Of a stretch of DNA of 64,000 bases, positions 10,691-20,316 are shown one piece after another. Every line of letters starts with the position of its first letter. The first letter of the stretch is position 1. The stretch is taken from positions 356,501 to 420,500 of the forward strand of contig CAUYUJ010001403.1 of the NCBI GenBank assembly GCA_963575745.1, read 5' to 3'. The translations under genes were made by a program, and so were the position numbers. This DNA comes from Prorocentrum cordatum. Taxonomy: Eukaryota > Sar > Dinophyceae > Prorocentrales > Prorocentraceae. The notes beneath the pieces were generated by a model, which was not told the origin of the DNA, did no database searches, and was given only the letters and a program-made list of their open reading frames with translations.

Positions 10691-11991
10691 ATGGCTCAAC
10701 CTCCGAGTTTGACTTCGTGTCCTTACTGTGCTTTACCTGTACCTTCAGAACTGTTGTTCGCTCACCTCGCAACTCATGAAGGATGCGTGAATGCATTTTT
10801 TGGACGAGGTGGCTCTTCGCAGTCGCAATCTGCCCCGGTGCCAGCAGCGCCCCAAACGGGGCCAGAGTCACCTGCACGTCGACTCGTTCCACTTGCAGCC
10901 GAGCCAGTTGCGCCGACACAACCGCCGCCAATTCCTTTACATGATGCGCCGCGATCGGTAGGCTTCCACCGATGTTGTAGCATGCAGCTTCCCGAGCTTC
11001 TGCAACGCCTGGACGATCGGAAAGAGGCCGGAATCCTCCAGGACCTCCTTTCTGAAGGTGTTGTCCGTCCGCTTGGGCACTGTGGTTGCAACGCTTCTCG
11101 GCCTACCCTGAGACCATGTCAAAGAGCAAGCCAGGCAGTCAAAGGCAGGGGCCATGGCCCGATAGCCTCAGCCAGATGCACTCGTTGTCAAGCGCACGAC
11201 TCTGTCGATTTCAGTGGAACTCCGTTTGAGGGAAGCCGAAATAAACTTGGCTTGGTTACGACGTTCAACCTAGCTGCACATTGGTTGGGCGGGACGGGCG
11301 TCGGGAAAACCGCTCGGGCATTGAAGATATGTGAGAGCACGGCATCTGCAATGCGGAGCAAGCTGAGGCTCCCAGTGGCGTGGCAGCAGCAGAACTTACC
11401 CAGGACTGCCGACTTAGAGTGCATCGTGGACATCACGTGGGGCCCGCATCGGAGACAGGTTCGGCACGGCGTGCCAGCGCGTCCTCTGGAGTTCGAGAGC
11501 TACATCTTTCAAGTAGCAGTGGCATTCAGGGTCTTCCAAGGCGTCCAGCGATCCTACCTGGAACTCTTCGTGCGCAACGTGTCCTCAGCAAGGATGCCGC
11601 GCACAACGAGAACGTATTGCTGACAATGTTGGACCCTTCCTGCTCAATATTTTCGGACCAGGGCTCCGAATGGGCACGCCTTCCACATTTCTTCGCCCGA
11701 GCCTCAACAGTCAACCATGCAATAGAATGGGTATCGGCCGATGGTACAACAACAAATTTGGGAGAATCCTTCAATGGATTATTGAAGAGAATGGGCAGCC
11801 AGCTGAGTATGTGGAATGGCCGGGTTGCTGACTCAGAACTTGATGTCCGATGGCAGGAATTGGCTTGCGGAATCAAGTCAAACCTAAACACAAGCGTTGT
11901 CTCTTTTGGTGCGAAATTGGTCAAATATGTGGCAGTGTTGGCAGAATACCAAGCGAGTACCCAGGGGGAGACCACCAGCAGTGGTTCCTGA
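10691..11991 (+). pseudogene. Merlin/IS1595-like DDE transposase, single-base frameshift
   Basis: This copy matches the intact minus-strand copy at 15359-16660 almost throughout. It starts MAQPPSLTSCPYC, a C2H2 finger with Cys-x2-Cys and HLATH. It continues through the CTRCQAHDSVDFSGTPFEG block typical of IS1595/Merlin proteins to IVDITWG, the likely first catalytic Asp. Near 11551 the reading GCGATCCTACC lacks one T relative to GCGATTCCTACC in the other copy, so the frame stops at 11623. The rest, with FSDQGSEW, VNHAIEWVSADGTTTN and GESFNGLLKR, reads on in the frame that ends at 11991. A one-base deletion has therefore inactivated a 430-odd residue protein. Confidence 0.85.
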
Positions 11992-12011
11992 AGCGCGACG
12001 AGCGCCGGAAA

Positions 12012-12441
12012 ATGTCTCGAATACCTATCCCGACGGGGGAACACAGAGTGAGGCGATTTCCAGCGAAAAGGTCCGAGCTGCTTAAAGCTTGCTGGCGCAG
12101 ATTACGGGAGTGGCTACGGGGGGATGACGATACTTTGGAATTGGCGGGGCTTTCGAGGCAAGAGCGTTTCTATTGCACAGGTGGTGTGAGTGCTGGATTG
12201 GTATCAGCCACAGCTCCACAGGCCCTGAAAGCAATCGAGTTTTGTATCTCAAGAGAGCTTCAAAAGTATACCGTCGCCAGCTCCAGACTGAGGAGAACGC
12301 ACCCCGAGGGCGCGCAGAAATGTGACTCCGACCCGAGCGGAGACCAGGAAAGCTCGAGCGCCAGCATCGTCGACTCAGATGACGCGCCGCTGGTAGAAGG
12401 CGAGCTCTCGACCAAGCACCCGAAAGAGGCCCGCGGCAGAC
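12012..12441 (+). pseudogene. Transposon ORF2, N-terminal region upstream of OTU
   Basis: ATG at 12012 lies 20 bases after the transposase stop and opens MSRIPIPTGEHRVRRFPAK. The frame is basic at first (KRSELLKACWRRLREWLRG), then acidic and serine-rich (SSSASIVDSDDAP). I chose this start because the same ATG and following residues occur in the inverted copy. The text reads on open to 12473, but a two-base deletion near 12394 (GGTAGAAGG here, GGTCCAGAAGG in the other copy) shifts it out of the OTU phase. Repaired by comparison only, ORF2 would have run through RPSTRKRPAADVPEKN straight into the OTU domain. No family is recognised for this N-terminal part. Confidence 0.6.
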
Positions 12442-12993
12442 GTGCCAGAAAAAAATGTAGAGATCAGCATTGAGGAACTCGACGTGGCTCTGGCTCCCTA
12501 CGGCAAGCGTTGCGATCCGTCTACACCGAAGGACGGGCGCTGCCTGTTCCACGCCCTCCAAACACTTGGGATGACGGACGACGGCGTCCCACGCATGAGG
12601 GCTCGTGTGATGGAAGAGGCAGACCCAGCAGCCCTAGCAGCGGCAGCTGCCAATCTTGGTCGCACTGTGCAGCAGCATAAGGCTAAGCAGTTGCGGGACG
12701 ACTACGCAGACGACCTTGTGTTGGGCACTTTGGCGAGGATCTACGAAAGAAAAACAGTGGTGGTGGTGAATGCCGACAGCATTCGAACGTTTACCAGCAT
12801 TCATGTGGACGTCGACGGCGCAGTGCCCGACACACCCTTTTGGCTCGCCTACAACAGAGCGAATCATTACTATGGGACGCTCCCAGCGACGCCACCCAGG
12901 GAAGTGCCAACAGGTGCGCCCAGTGCTTCACAATCGCTTGGATTAACAAGCTTTTTAGCTCAAGGGATCCAAAAAGATTGGAGGAATCTGTGA
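12442..12993 (+). CDS. OTU-type cysteine protease domain of transposon ORF2
   Basis: A 183-residue open frame. KDGRCLFHALQTLG places Asp31 and Cys34 in the OTU catalytic DGxC position. The middle is helical with an Ala run. LARIYERKTVVVVN resembles the OTU strand that follows the LA motif. The end FWLAYNRANHYYGTLP supplies His142 where OTU proteins have their catalytic HY pair. About 180 residues is a usual OTU domain size. The native start was upstream in ORF2; the first codon at 12442 is GTG and only marks the end of the frameshifted region. OTU peptidases remove ubiquitin or ubiquitin-like modifiers; here the enzyme would be element-encoded. Function in transposition is inference. Annotation could also be a host gene fragment captured by the element, but two copies in element context argue for an element component. 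Confidence 0.75.
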   Translation: MPEKNVEISIEELDVALAPYGKRCDPSTPKDGRCLFHALQTLGMTDDGVPRMRARVMEEADPAALAAAAANLGRTVQQHKAKQLRDDYADDLVLGTLARIYERKTVVVVNADSIRTFTSIHVDVDGAVPDTPFWLAYNRANHYYGTLPATPPREVPTGAPSASQSLGLTSFLAQGIQKDWRNL

Positions 12994-13126
12994 TTTAGCT
13001 AGAACGATCTATAGTTTCACATCAGTTTCACACAGAATGCTTTTGGGAATGATTCCGCGCAACTGGCGTGAGAACGCAGATCATCACATCCCTTTTTCGA
13101 TCAGCTGCGCCGGACGTTTGAATGCT

Positions 13127-13707
13127 CCGATTGCCGATTGAGGCGTTGCCGTGCCCAGATTGCCGATTGAGACGTTTCCGTGCTCAGATTGCCGATTCGC
13201 GCGTCTCCGTGCTTAGATTGTCAATTCGGGCGTTTCGGTGCTCAGATGTCCGATTCGAGCGTTTCAGCGCTTAGATTGCGGATTCGTGCGTTTCAGGGTT
13301 CTGATTGCGCACGCGAGCGTTTCGGCGTTCAGATTCCCAATTCAGGCGTTTTCCGTGCTCAGATTGCCGATTCGGGCGTTTGCTCAGATTGCGGATTTGG
13401 GCGTTTCCGCGCTCAGATTGCCGATTCGGGCGTTTCGGTGCTCAGATTGCCGATTCGGGCGTTTCTGTGCTCAGATTGTAGATTCGTGCGTTTCAGAGCT
13501 CAGATTGCCGATTTAGTGAGTTTTGGTGCTTGGATTCCCGATTGGGGCGTCTCCGTGTTCAGATTGCAAATTGGAGCGTTTCAGGATTCAGATTGCCGGT
13601 TCCGGCGTTGCGGTGCTCAGGTTGCCGATTGAAGCGTTTCTGTATCCAGATTGCCGTTTCGGGCGTTGCACGGCGTAGATTGCCAATCCGGGCGGTTGAG
13701 TGCTCAG
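13127..13707 (+). repeat. 29-base tandem array, about 20 units
   Basis: The unit is close to GCTCAGATTGCCGATTCGG followed by GCGTTTC(C/G)GT. Spacing of 29 bases is exact over 13156, 13185, 13214 and 13243 and holds to about 13700. It has no unique spacers, so it is not a CRISPR array. An inverted copy of its first units lies at 5573-5822. Confidence 0.92.
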
Positions 13708-14790
13708 ATTGCAATTCTGGGCGCGCCCTCTGGGGGAGCACGAAAGCGAGCTCGGATTGCAATTCCGAGCGCGCTTGCTCGGGGGAGCGCAAGAACGAAT
13801 TCAGATTGCAGCTCTGTGCGCGCCTGCCTGAGAGAGCGCGAAATAGGTCACAGATTGCAATTCTGGGCGCGCCCGCTCGGAAAACATCAAAACGAGTTTC
13901 AGATAGCAATTCTGAGCGCGCTCCTTCGGGAGAGCACGAAACCGAGCTCAGATTGGAAATCTGAGCGCGCTCGCTCGGGAGAGCGCAAGAACGAGTTCAG
14001 ATGCTGAGCGCGCTCGCCTGAGAGAGTGCGAAATCGAGCTCAGATTGGAAATCTGGGCGCGCTCGCTCGGGAAGCACGAAAACGAGCTCAGATAGCAATT
14101 CCGAGCGCGCCCCCTCGGAGAGTTCAGATTGGAACTCTGTGCGCCTGCCTGGGAGAGCGCGAAATCGAGCTGAGATTGCAATTCTGGGCGCGCCTGCCTG
14201 AGAGAGCGCAGAATCGAGCTCAGATTGCAATTCTGGGCGCGCCGCTCGGAAAGCACGAAAACGGGCCCATGTTGCAATTCTGGCGCGCTCGCTCGGGAAG
14301 CGGCGAAAACGAATTCAGATTGGAACTCTGCGCGCGCCTGCCTGGGGAGCGCGAAATCGAGCTCATATTGCAATTATGGGCGCGCCTGCCTGAGGGAGCG
14401 CGAAACCGAGCTCAGATTGCAATTCTGGGCGCGCCCGCTCGGAATGCGCGAAAACAAGTTCAGATTGCAATTCTGAGCGCGCTCGCTCGGGGGAGCGCGA
14501 GAATGAGTTCAGGTTGGAATTCCGGGCGCGCCTGCCTGGGGGAGCGCGAAGCCGAGCTTAGATTGCATTTCTGGGCGCGCCTGCCTGAGAGAGCGCGAAA
14601 TCGAGCTCAGATTGCAATGCTGGGCGCGCCCGCTCGGGAAGCATGAAAACATATTCAGATTGCAATTCTGAGCGCGCTCGCTCGGGAGAGCGCGAAAACT
14701 AGTTCCGATTGGAATTCTGGGCGCGCTTGTCTTTGAGAGCGCGAAAACGGGCTCGGAGTGCGATTCTGGGCGCGCCTGTGCGTTTAGTTC
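13705..14790 (+). repeat. 49-base tandem array, about 22 units
   Basis: The unit contains CAGATTGCAATTCTGGGC, GCGCC(C/T)GC(C/T)(T/C), and GAGAGCGCGAAA(A/T)CGAGCT. Spacing of 49 bases is exact at 13753, 13802, 13851 and 13900. It follows the 29-base array directly and shares its CAGATTGC start, which suggests that one array arose from the other. Frames through it on both strands are open but repetitive. Confidence 0.92.
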
Positions 14791-14829
14791 CCTACACACT
14801 GTAGAGGTGCCCACCAGAGTATTTTAGAC

Positions 14830-14914
14830 GGGGCCAAAAATCTTTGAAGTGCGCGCTTCTCTGTAGGAGAGGTGGCCAGGTCTAAGCGACAACTTTCTTC
14901 TGTAAACTGGATCC
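14830..14914 (-). mobile_element. End of terminal-inverted-repeat element T1, diverged copy
   Basis: Reads GGGGCCAAAAATCTTTGAAG at its left and ends with CTGTAAACTGGATCC. It aligns along its length with 17213-17299 but is clearly older. On its right it meets GCCCCC and then CTCTTTCGGG, the complement of CCCGAAAGAG, where ORF2 of the minus transposon copy is interrupted. Confidence 0.6.
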
Positions 14915-15350
14915 GCCCCCTCTTTCGGGCGCTTGGTCGAGAGCTCGCCTTCTGGACCAGCGGCGCGTCATCTGAGTCGACGATGCTGGCGCTCGAGCTC
15001 TCCCGGTCTTCGCTCGGGTCGGAGTCATCTTTCTGTGCGCCCTCGGGGCGTGTTCTCCTCAGTCTGGAGCTGGCGACGGTGTACTTTTGAGGCTTTCTTG
15101 AGATGCAAACCTCTATTGCTTTCAGGGCCTGTGGAGCTGTGGCTGATACCAATCCAGCACTCACACCACCTGTGGCAGTAGAAACGCTCTTGCCTCGAAA
15201 GCCCCTCCAATTTCAAAGTATCGTCACCCCCCCGTAGCCACTCCCGTAATCTGCGCCAGCAAGCTTTAAGCAGCTCGGACCTTTTCGCTGGAAGTCGCCT
15301 CACTCTGTGTTCCCCCGTCGGGATAGATATTCGAGACATTTCCAGCGCTC
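14915..15350 (-). pseudogene. Transposon ORF2 N-terminal region, truncated and frameshifted
   Basis: MSRISIPTGEHRVRRLPAK begins just after the transposase stop, as in the plus copy. An extra base near 15172 (TACTGCCACAGG against TATTGCACAGG) breaks the frame. The following segment (VCISRKPQKYTVASSRLRR to DSDDAPLVQKASSRPS) continues in another frame and then enters the T1 end, giving an artificial tail that stops at 14784. The OTU domain is absent. This copy keeps the two bases lost from the plus copy at its 12394 site, so each copy documents the other's lesion. Confidence 0.65.
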
Positions 15351-15358
15351 GTCGCGCT

Positions 15359-16660
15359 TCAGGAACCATTGCTGGTAGTCTCCCCCTGGGTGCTCGCTTG
15401 GTATTCTGCCAACGCTGCCACATATTTGACACATTTCGCACCAACAGAGACAACGCTTGTGTTTAGGTTTGAATTGGTTATCCAGGCCAAGTCCTGCCAT
15501 CGGACTTCAAGTTCTGAGTCAGCAACCCGGCCATTCCACATGCTCAGCTGGCTGCCCATTCTCTTCAATAATCCATTGAAGGATTCTCCCAAATTTGTTG
15601 TTGTACCATCGGCCGAAACCCATTCTATTGAATGGTTGACAGTTGAGGCTCGGGCGAAGAAACGTGGAAGGCGTGCCCATTCGGAGCCCTGGTCCGAAAC
15701 TATTGAGCAGGAAGGGTCCAACATTGTCAGCAATACGTTCTTGTTGTACGCGGCATCCTTGCTGAGGACACGCTGCACACGAAGAGTTCCAGGTAGGAAT
15801 CGCCGGACGCCTTGGAAGACCCTGAATGCCACTGCGACTTGAAAGATGTAGCTCTCGAGCTCCAGAGGACGCGCTGGCACGCCGTACCGAACCTGTCTCC
15901 GATGCGGACCCCACGTGATGTCCACGATGCATTCTAAGTCGGCAATCCTGAGTAAGTTCTGCTGCTGCCACGCCACTGGGGGCCTCAGCTTGCCCCACAT
16001 TGCAGATGCCGTGCTGTCACATATCCTCAATGCCCGAGCGGTTTTCCCGACGCCCGACCCTTCCAACCAGTGTGCAGCTAGTTTGAACGTTGTAACCAAG
16101 CCAAGTTTATTTCGGCTTCCCTCAAACGGAGTTCCACTGAAATCGACAGAGTGGTGCGCTTGACAACGAGTGCATCTGGCTGAGGCTATAGGGCCATGGC
16201 CCCTGCCTTTGACTGCCTGGCTAGCTCTTTGACTTGGTTTCAGGGTATGCCGAGAAGCGTTGCAGCCACAGTGCCCAAGCGGACGGACAACACCTTCAGA
16301 AAGGAGGTCCTGAAGGATTCCGGCCTCTTTCGGATCGTCCAGGTGTTGCAGAAGCTCGGTAAGCTGCATGCTAGAACATCCGTGGAAGCCTACCGATCGC
16401 GGCGCATCATGTGAAGGAATTGGCGGCGGTTGTGCCGGCACAACTGGCTCGGCTGCAAGTGGAACGAGCCGACGCGCAGGTGACTCTGGCCCCGATTGGG
16501 GCACTGCTGGCACCAGGGCAGATTGCGACTGCGAAGAGCCACCTCGTCCAAAAAATGCATTCACGTATCCTTCATGAGTTGCGAGGTGAGCGAACAACAG
16601 TTCTGAAGGTATAGGTAAACCGCAGTAAGGACACGAAGTCAAACTCGGAGGTTGAGCCAT
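15359..16660 (-). CDS. Merlin/IS1595-like DDE transposase, intact
   Basis: A 433-residue frame from ATG to stop. Residues 10-29 form a C2H2 finger (Cys10, Cys13, His25, His29). A Pro/Ala/Ser-rich linker follows to about 85. Residues 130-183 hold a Cys-rich zinc ribbon (HCGC, then CTRCQ) leading into VDFSGTPFEGS, the block that precedes the helix-turn-helix in IS1595/Merlin proteins. The catalytic core shows IVDITW (Asp247), IVSDQGSEW (Asp323), VNHSIEW (341-347), ADGTTTN and GESFNGLLKR (Glu359). The VNHS...DGT.TN..ES pattern is diagnostic of the ISXO2-like/Merlin DDE group. The product should bind element ends and catalyse cut-and-paste transposition in the nucleus. No frameshift or stop is visible, in contrast to the plus copy. 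Expression cannot be judged. An N-terminal C2H2 finger is an addition I do not associate with the basic family. Confidence 0.88.
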   Translation of the reverse strand: MAQPPSLTSCPYCGLPIPSELLFAHLATHEGYVNAFFGRGGSSQSQSALVPAVPQSGPESPARRLVPLAAEPVVPAQPPPIPSHDAPRSVGFHGCSSMQLTELLQHLDDPKEAGILQDLLSEGVVRPLGHCGCNASRHTLKPSQRASQAVKGRGHGPIASARCTRCQAHHSVDFSGTPFEGSRNKLGLVTTFKLAAHWLEGSGVGKTARALRICDSTASAMWGKLRPPVAWQQQNLLRIADLECIVDITWGPHRRQVRYGVPARPLELESYIFQVAVAFRVFQGVRRFLPGTLRVQRVLSKDAAYNKNVLLTMLDPSCSIVSDQGSEWARLPRFFARASTVNHSIEWVSADGTTTNLGESFNGLLKRMGSQLSMWNGRVADSELEVRWQDLAWITNSNLNTSVVSVGAKCVKYVAALAEYQASTQGETTSNGS

Positions 16661-16779
16661 CGCGCTCTGAGTACGTCATGGTCAGAATCGGCCCGGAATC
16701 GCTCTGGGATCGTTCCGGAGTCGGTCTGGACTCGATCCGGAATCGGTATGGGATCGTTCCGGAATCGCTCGAAATGCTT

Positions 16780-17130
16780 TCAGAATCCTCTCAGAATCTG
16801 AATCTCAGAATCTGAATCTCAGAATCTGAAGCTCAGAATCCTCTCAGAATGCTCTCAGAATCCTTGAAGAATTTTCTCAGAATCCTTTTAGAATCCTCTC
16901 AGGATGCTCTCAGAATGCTCTCAGAATCCGTTCAGAATGCTTTCAGAATCCTTTCAGAATGCTCTCAGAATTATCTCAGAATGCTTTCAGAATTATTTAA
17001 GAATTCTCTCAGAATCCCTTAGATCTTTTAAGAATTCTTTCAGAATCCTCTCAGAATGTTTCAGAATCCTTTCAGAATGCTCTCAGAATCCTGTCAGAGT
17101 TCTGCCAGAATCCTTTCAGAATTCTCTGAA
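16780..17130 (-). repeat. ATTCTGAGAG subterminal array, inverted copy
   Basis: CTCTCAGAATCC / CTCAGAATGC units, the mirror of 10250-10575, somewhat more diverged (for example TTTAAGAATTC variants). Confidence 0.85.
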
Positions 17131-17163
17131 AGTCTTGACAGAGCGCTCGCAGAGTGCTCCAAT

Positions 17164-17299
17164 AATCCCCTGGCAAACCTCTTTAGACAGGGCCACTGTG
17201 ATACTGTAGACAGGGCCAAAAACCTTAAGAGGTGGCATTCCCCTGTAGAGGGGTGGACCAGTCTAAACGACCAAAGATTTCTGTAGACAGTTTTGGACC
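17164..17299 (-). mobile_element. End of terminal-inverted-repeat element T1, copy 2
   Basis: Reads TAGACAGGGCCA twice (17184 and 17208), then CCCCTGTAGAGGGG, and ends CTGTAGACAGTTTTGGACC. It matches 6511-6647 in inverse orientation. It joins the transposon end at 17162 with no gap, so one element has inserted beside or into the other. Confidence 0.65.
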
Positions 17300-17309
17300 C
17301 GGAAGGGCG

Positions 17310-17630
17310 GATATTTACCGCCGCCGCGCACCAAGCAGCCCGCGTTCCCGCGCGCACTGAGGGCGGAACGGATCGTGCAGCTGGCGGGCCTTGACCTGGG
17401 AAGTCCAGAACGGCCCCAAGCCAGCGGAACGCGGACAGCACATAGGGGGCCCCCCTGCAGTTGTGCGCGCCCGCAGAGCACAGCGCAGGGTGGAGTGGGT
17501 GGGCAATGAGACAACGCTGTGCACCAGGCACGCGCCCAGACCCACGCCGAGCGGCCACACGCCGCTGGCACGCACGAAAGTGCGCCAATCAACCAACCAA
17601 CCAGCCAGGACGGTGGGTGGTGGTGGTGGT
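17310..17630. other. GC-rich DNA, no recognised feature
   Basis: Frames on both strands are open but show no domain. It precedes the 442-base repeats. Confidence 0.4.
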
Positions 17631-19060
17631 GGTCACTGCATAAGGGAAACAGAATCCCGAGCAGAGCAACACGCACCACGACCACGACGACGCCGACGAC
17701 GACGACGGCGACGGAGACGAGGCGCGCTTACGATCCGCACCGAAGCACGGATTTGGGAAAGGGCCCACCCTGCAGGTTCGGTTAAACAGCAGATCGTTGA
17801 GCGGTGCTGCAGCCTCTCCTGAGCACAAGCCCCTCCCAGAGTATCAGCCAGACAAGTCGGGTTTGCACCCTCATGCCTCGCTGGACTCTGGGCGCGTTTC
17901 GGCACCCTCTCCCCCAACCTCGTCAGGACCACCGACAAGGGAGAGGGTGGCGGTGGCCGACGCGTCCCCGAAGAAGCACAAAGCGCCGCGGCTCAGAGAG
18001 CCGGGAAAACAGACAGACAGACGGACGGACGGACAGCCAGGCGGCGTGCAATGCCTGGCAAGCCAAGTGGGTGGTCACTGCATAAGGGAAACAGAATCCC
18101 GAGCAGAGCAACACGCACCACGACCACGACGACGCCGACGACGACGACGACGACGGAGGCGAGGCGCGCTCACGATCCGCACCGAAGCACGGATTTGGGA
18201 AAGGGCCCACCCTGCAGGTTCGGTTAAACAGCACATCGTTGAGCGGTGCTGCAGCCTCTCCTGAGCACAGGCCCCTCCCAGAGCATCAGCCAGACAAGTT
18301 GGGTTTGCACCCTCATGCCTCGCTGGACTCTGGGCGCGTTTCGGCACCCTCTCCCCCAACCTCGTCAGGACCACCGACAAGGGAGAGGGTGGCGGTGGCC
18401 GACGCGTCCCCGAAGAAGCACAAAGCGCCGCGGCACAGAGAGCCGGGAAAACAGACAGACAGACGGACGGACGGACAGCCAGGCGGCGTGCAATGCCTGG
18501 CAAGCCAAGTGGGTGGTCACTGCATGAGGGAAACAAAATCCCGAGCAGAGCAACACGCACCACGACGACGCCGACGACGACGACGACGACGGAGACGAGG
18601 CGCGCTTACGATCCGCACCGAAGCACGGATTTGGGAAAGAGCCCACCCTGCAGGTTCGGTTAAACAGCACATCGTTGAGCGGCGCTGCAGCCTCCGCACA
18701 AGCCCCCCCAGAGCATCAGCCAGACAAGTCGGGGCCACCGACAAGGGAGAGGGCGGCGGTGGCCGACGCGTCCCCGAAGAAGCTCAAAGCGCCGCGGCTC
18801 AGAGAGCCGGGGAGACAGACAGACAGACGGACGGACGGACAGCCAGGCGGCGTGCAATGCTCGGCAAGCCAAGTGGGTGATCACTGCATAAGGGAAACAG
18901 AATCCCGAGCAGAGCAACACGCACCACGACCACGACGACGCCGACGACGACGACGACGACGGAGACGAGGCGCGCTTACGATCCGCACCGAAGCACGGAT
19001 TTGGGAAAGGGCCCACCCTGCAGGTTCGGTTAAACAGCACATCTTTGAGCGGTGCTGCAG
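17631..19060 (+). repeat. 442-base tandem repeat, four units
   Basis: Units start at GGTCACTGCATAAGGGAAAC: 17631, 18073 and 18515 (442 apart), then 18879 after a shorter third unit (364). Each unit has a CGACGACGCC trinucleotide run, a TTTGGGAAAGGGCCCACCC block and a CAGACAGACGGACGG run. The fourth unit ends near 19060. An open frame conserved between units (SPPTSSGPPTRERVAVADAS) is visible in the second half of the unit. Conservation at the DNA level is equally high in other frames, so I do not call it a gene. Confidence 0.92.
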
Positions 19061-19939
19061 CATCCCCTGAGCTGCCCGACTTGCAGGCGTCTCCCGTCCT
19101 GCGCGGGCATTCCTCGCCCCGCCCTCCTGCGCGTGCCATGTCCGCTCTGCGGACTTGCGAATGGCAGTCCGCCCTGCCATAAACGCCGTGCCCGTCCTGC
19201 GGACGCTGCGGGCGCGTGCCCGACGCGCGGCCGCTCCCGCCCTGCGAATGCCTTGCCCGAACTGCGGGCGCTTCCCCTCCTGCGGGGACATTTCCCGGGT
19301 AGCAGAAAAAGCGGTCTTGCAGATGGCAGCCCGCTCTGGGGATGCTCTGCCCGCTTTGGCCACCGCGTTCTGCGACGTCTCGCTTGCGAGAGACCGCGAT
19401 GCCAACGTGAGGCCGAGACCCACCAGCAACAGGAAGACCTGCTCCTTGCCCAGGAGCTATGCAGAGAGCAGCCTGCCGCACGCCTGCTGCACTGTTCCGA
19501 CAAGGGAACCTTCTGTCGGCTGGTTCGCTTGGCCAGCCACCGACAGGAACAGGTATCACTGGCATTGCCCCAGAGGAGGTTGCCTCACCCGAGCCGGCGC
19601 CGCCTGCTCTCCCGTCCTGCGGGAGGCTCGGCGCCGCCTGTGCCTCGCCGTGGCGAGCTGCTGCCGCGCTGCAGGAGCTCCTGTGCGGCCGGCCCCTGTC
19701 ACGAGCGGGAACCTGGGCACCCTGCGCCCCCTGGCACCAAGGCTTCCCCCTCCCGCGGGAGCCTTCCGCCGCGCCTTGCAGGATGCTGGACCGAGCCGCC
19801 GACCAGCCAGCCGCGAGCGGGAGGTGGGGGGCTGCGCTTGCAACCCACGGCGCTCCACAGCGCGTTCATGGGGAACTGCAAAGAAGCAAAGAGGCCATAA
19901 GGCAAAGAGGCACCCATTTGGCACCGGTCACCTTTGGAG

Positions 19940-19985
19940 ATTCTCCTGCCCCCCAAATCGCTGCGTGATTTAGGTGCGATGAAAA
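19940..19985 (+). repeat. Dispersed repeat, GATTTAGGTGCGA type, copy 2
   Basis: CTCCTGCCCCCCAAATCGCT then GATTTAGGTGCGATGAAAA, closely matching 5537-5580. Confidence 0.55.
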
Positions 19986-20316
19986 ACAGAAGACCCTCCC
20001 GCCTCCTATCCCCATCTGCGACCTGAGTGCACCACCCAGGCCGGCAGACGGCGTCAGAGGGGCACGGGCGCACAGACGCAACCTGAGAGCCGCGCGCGCC
20101 ACGGCAGCGGCAGCGCCGCGGACGCGGGCGGACTTACATGGACAGACAGCCACGGACGGGCAGGGGGGGAATCGGCACCCTGAACAGGGCAGGCGTGAGC
20201 AAGAACTTCCCCTCCAAGTCCGCAGCCCCCGTTGGAAACTACCGGCCATGAGCCTGACGCCCGAAGCCATGAGGCCAGGAGGCCAGAAGGCTAAAAGTGG
20301 ACAAGAATCCCACTCC

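Larger units (their letters stand above)
10231..13110 (+). mobile_element. Merlin/IS1595-like transposon with OTU ORF2, plus copy
   Basis: The element starts within TTGGAGCACTCTGCGAGCGC at 10231, the point where similarity to the inverted copy (ending 17162) begins. In order it holds an ATTCTGAGAGG array, a CGATTCCGG-rich leader, a transposase (ORF1), an ORF2 region beginning about 20 bases after the ORF1 stop, and the OTU domain. The 29-base array follows. Similarity to 14917-17162 ends at CCGAAAGAGG (12420-12429), while similarity to 5573-6510 begins there. The outer right end is not certain: I see no convincing terminal inverted repeat or target duplication for the whole element. Confidence 0.7.
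14917..17162 (-). mobile_element. Merlin/IS1595-like transposon, inverted copy lacking OTU
   Basis: Reverse-complement match to 10231-12429. It contains the subterminal array (16780-17130), the CGATTCCGG leader, an intact transposase and the first part of ORF2. It stops at the GAAAGAGG junction where a T1 element end begins. The OTU part is missing. Confidence 0.8.

Noticed and set aside
10231-13125. GGAGCACTC at the left end and GAATGCTCC near 13125 as terminal inverted repeats of the Merlin-like element
   Set aside because: The right-hand match is also just the first unit of the 29-base array (TGCTC.GATTGCCG), and no target duplication is seen.
13127-14790. CRISPR-like regular repeats of 29 bases
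   Set aside because: Units are contiguous without unique spacers, and the context is a eukaryotic satellite.
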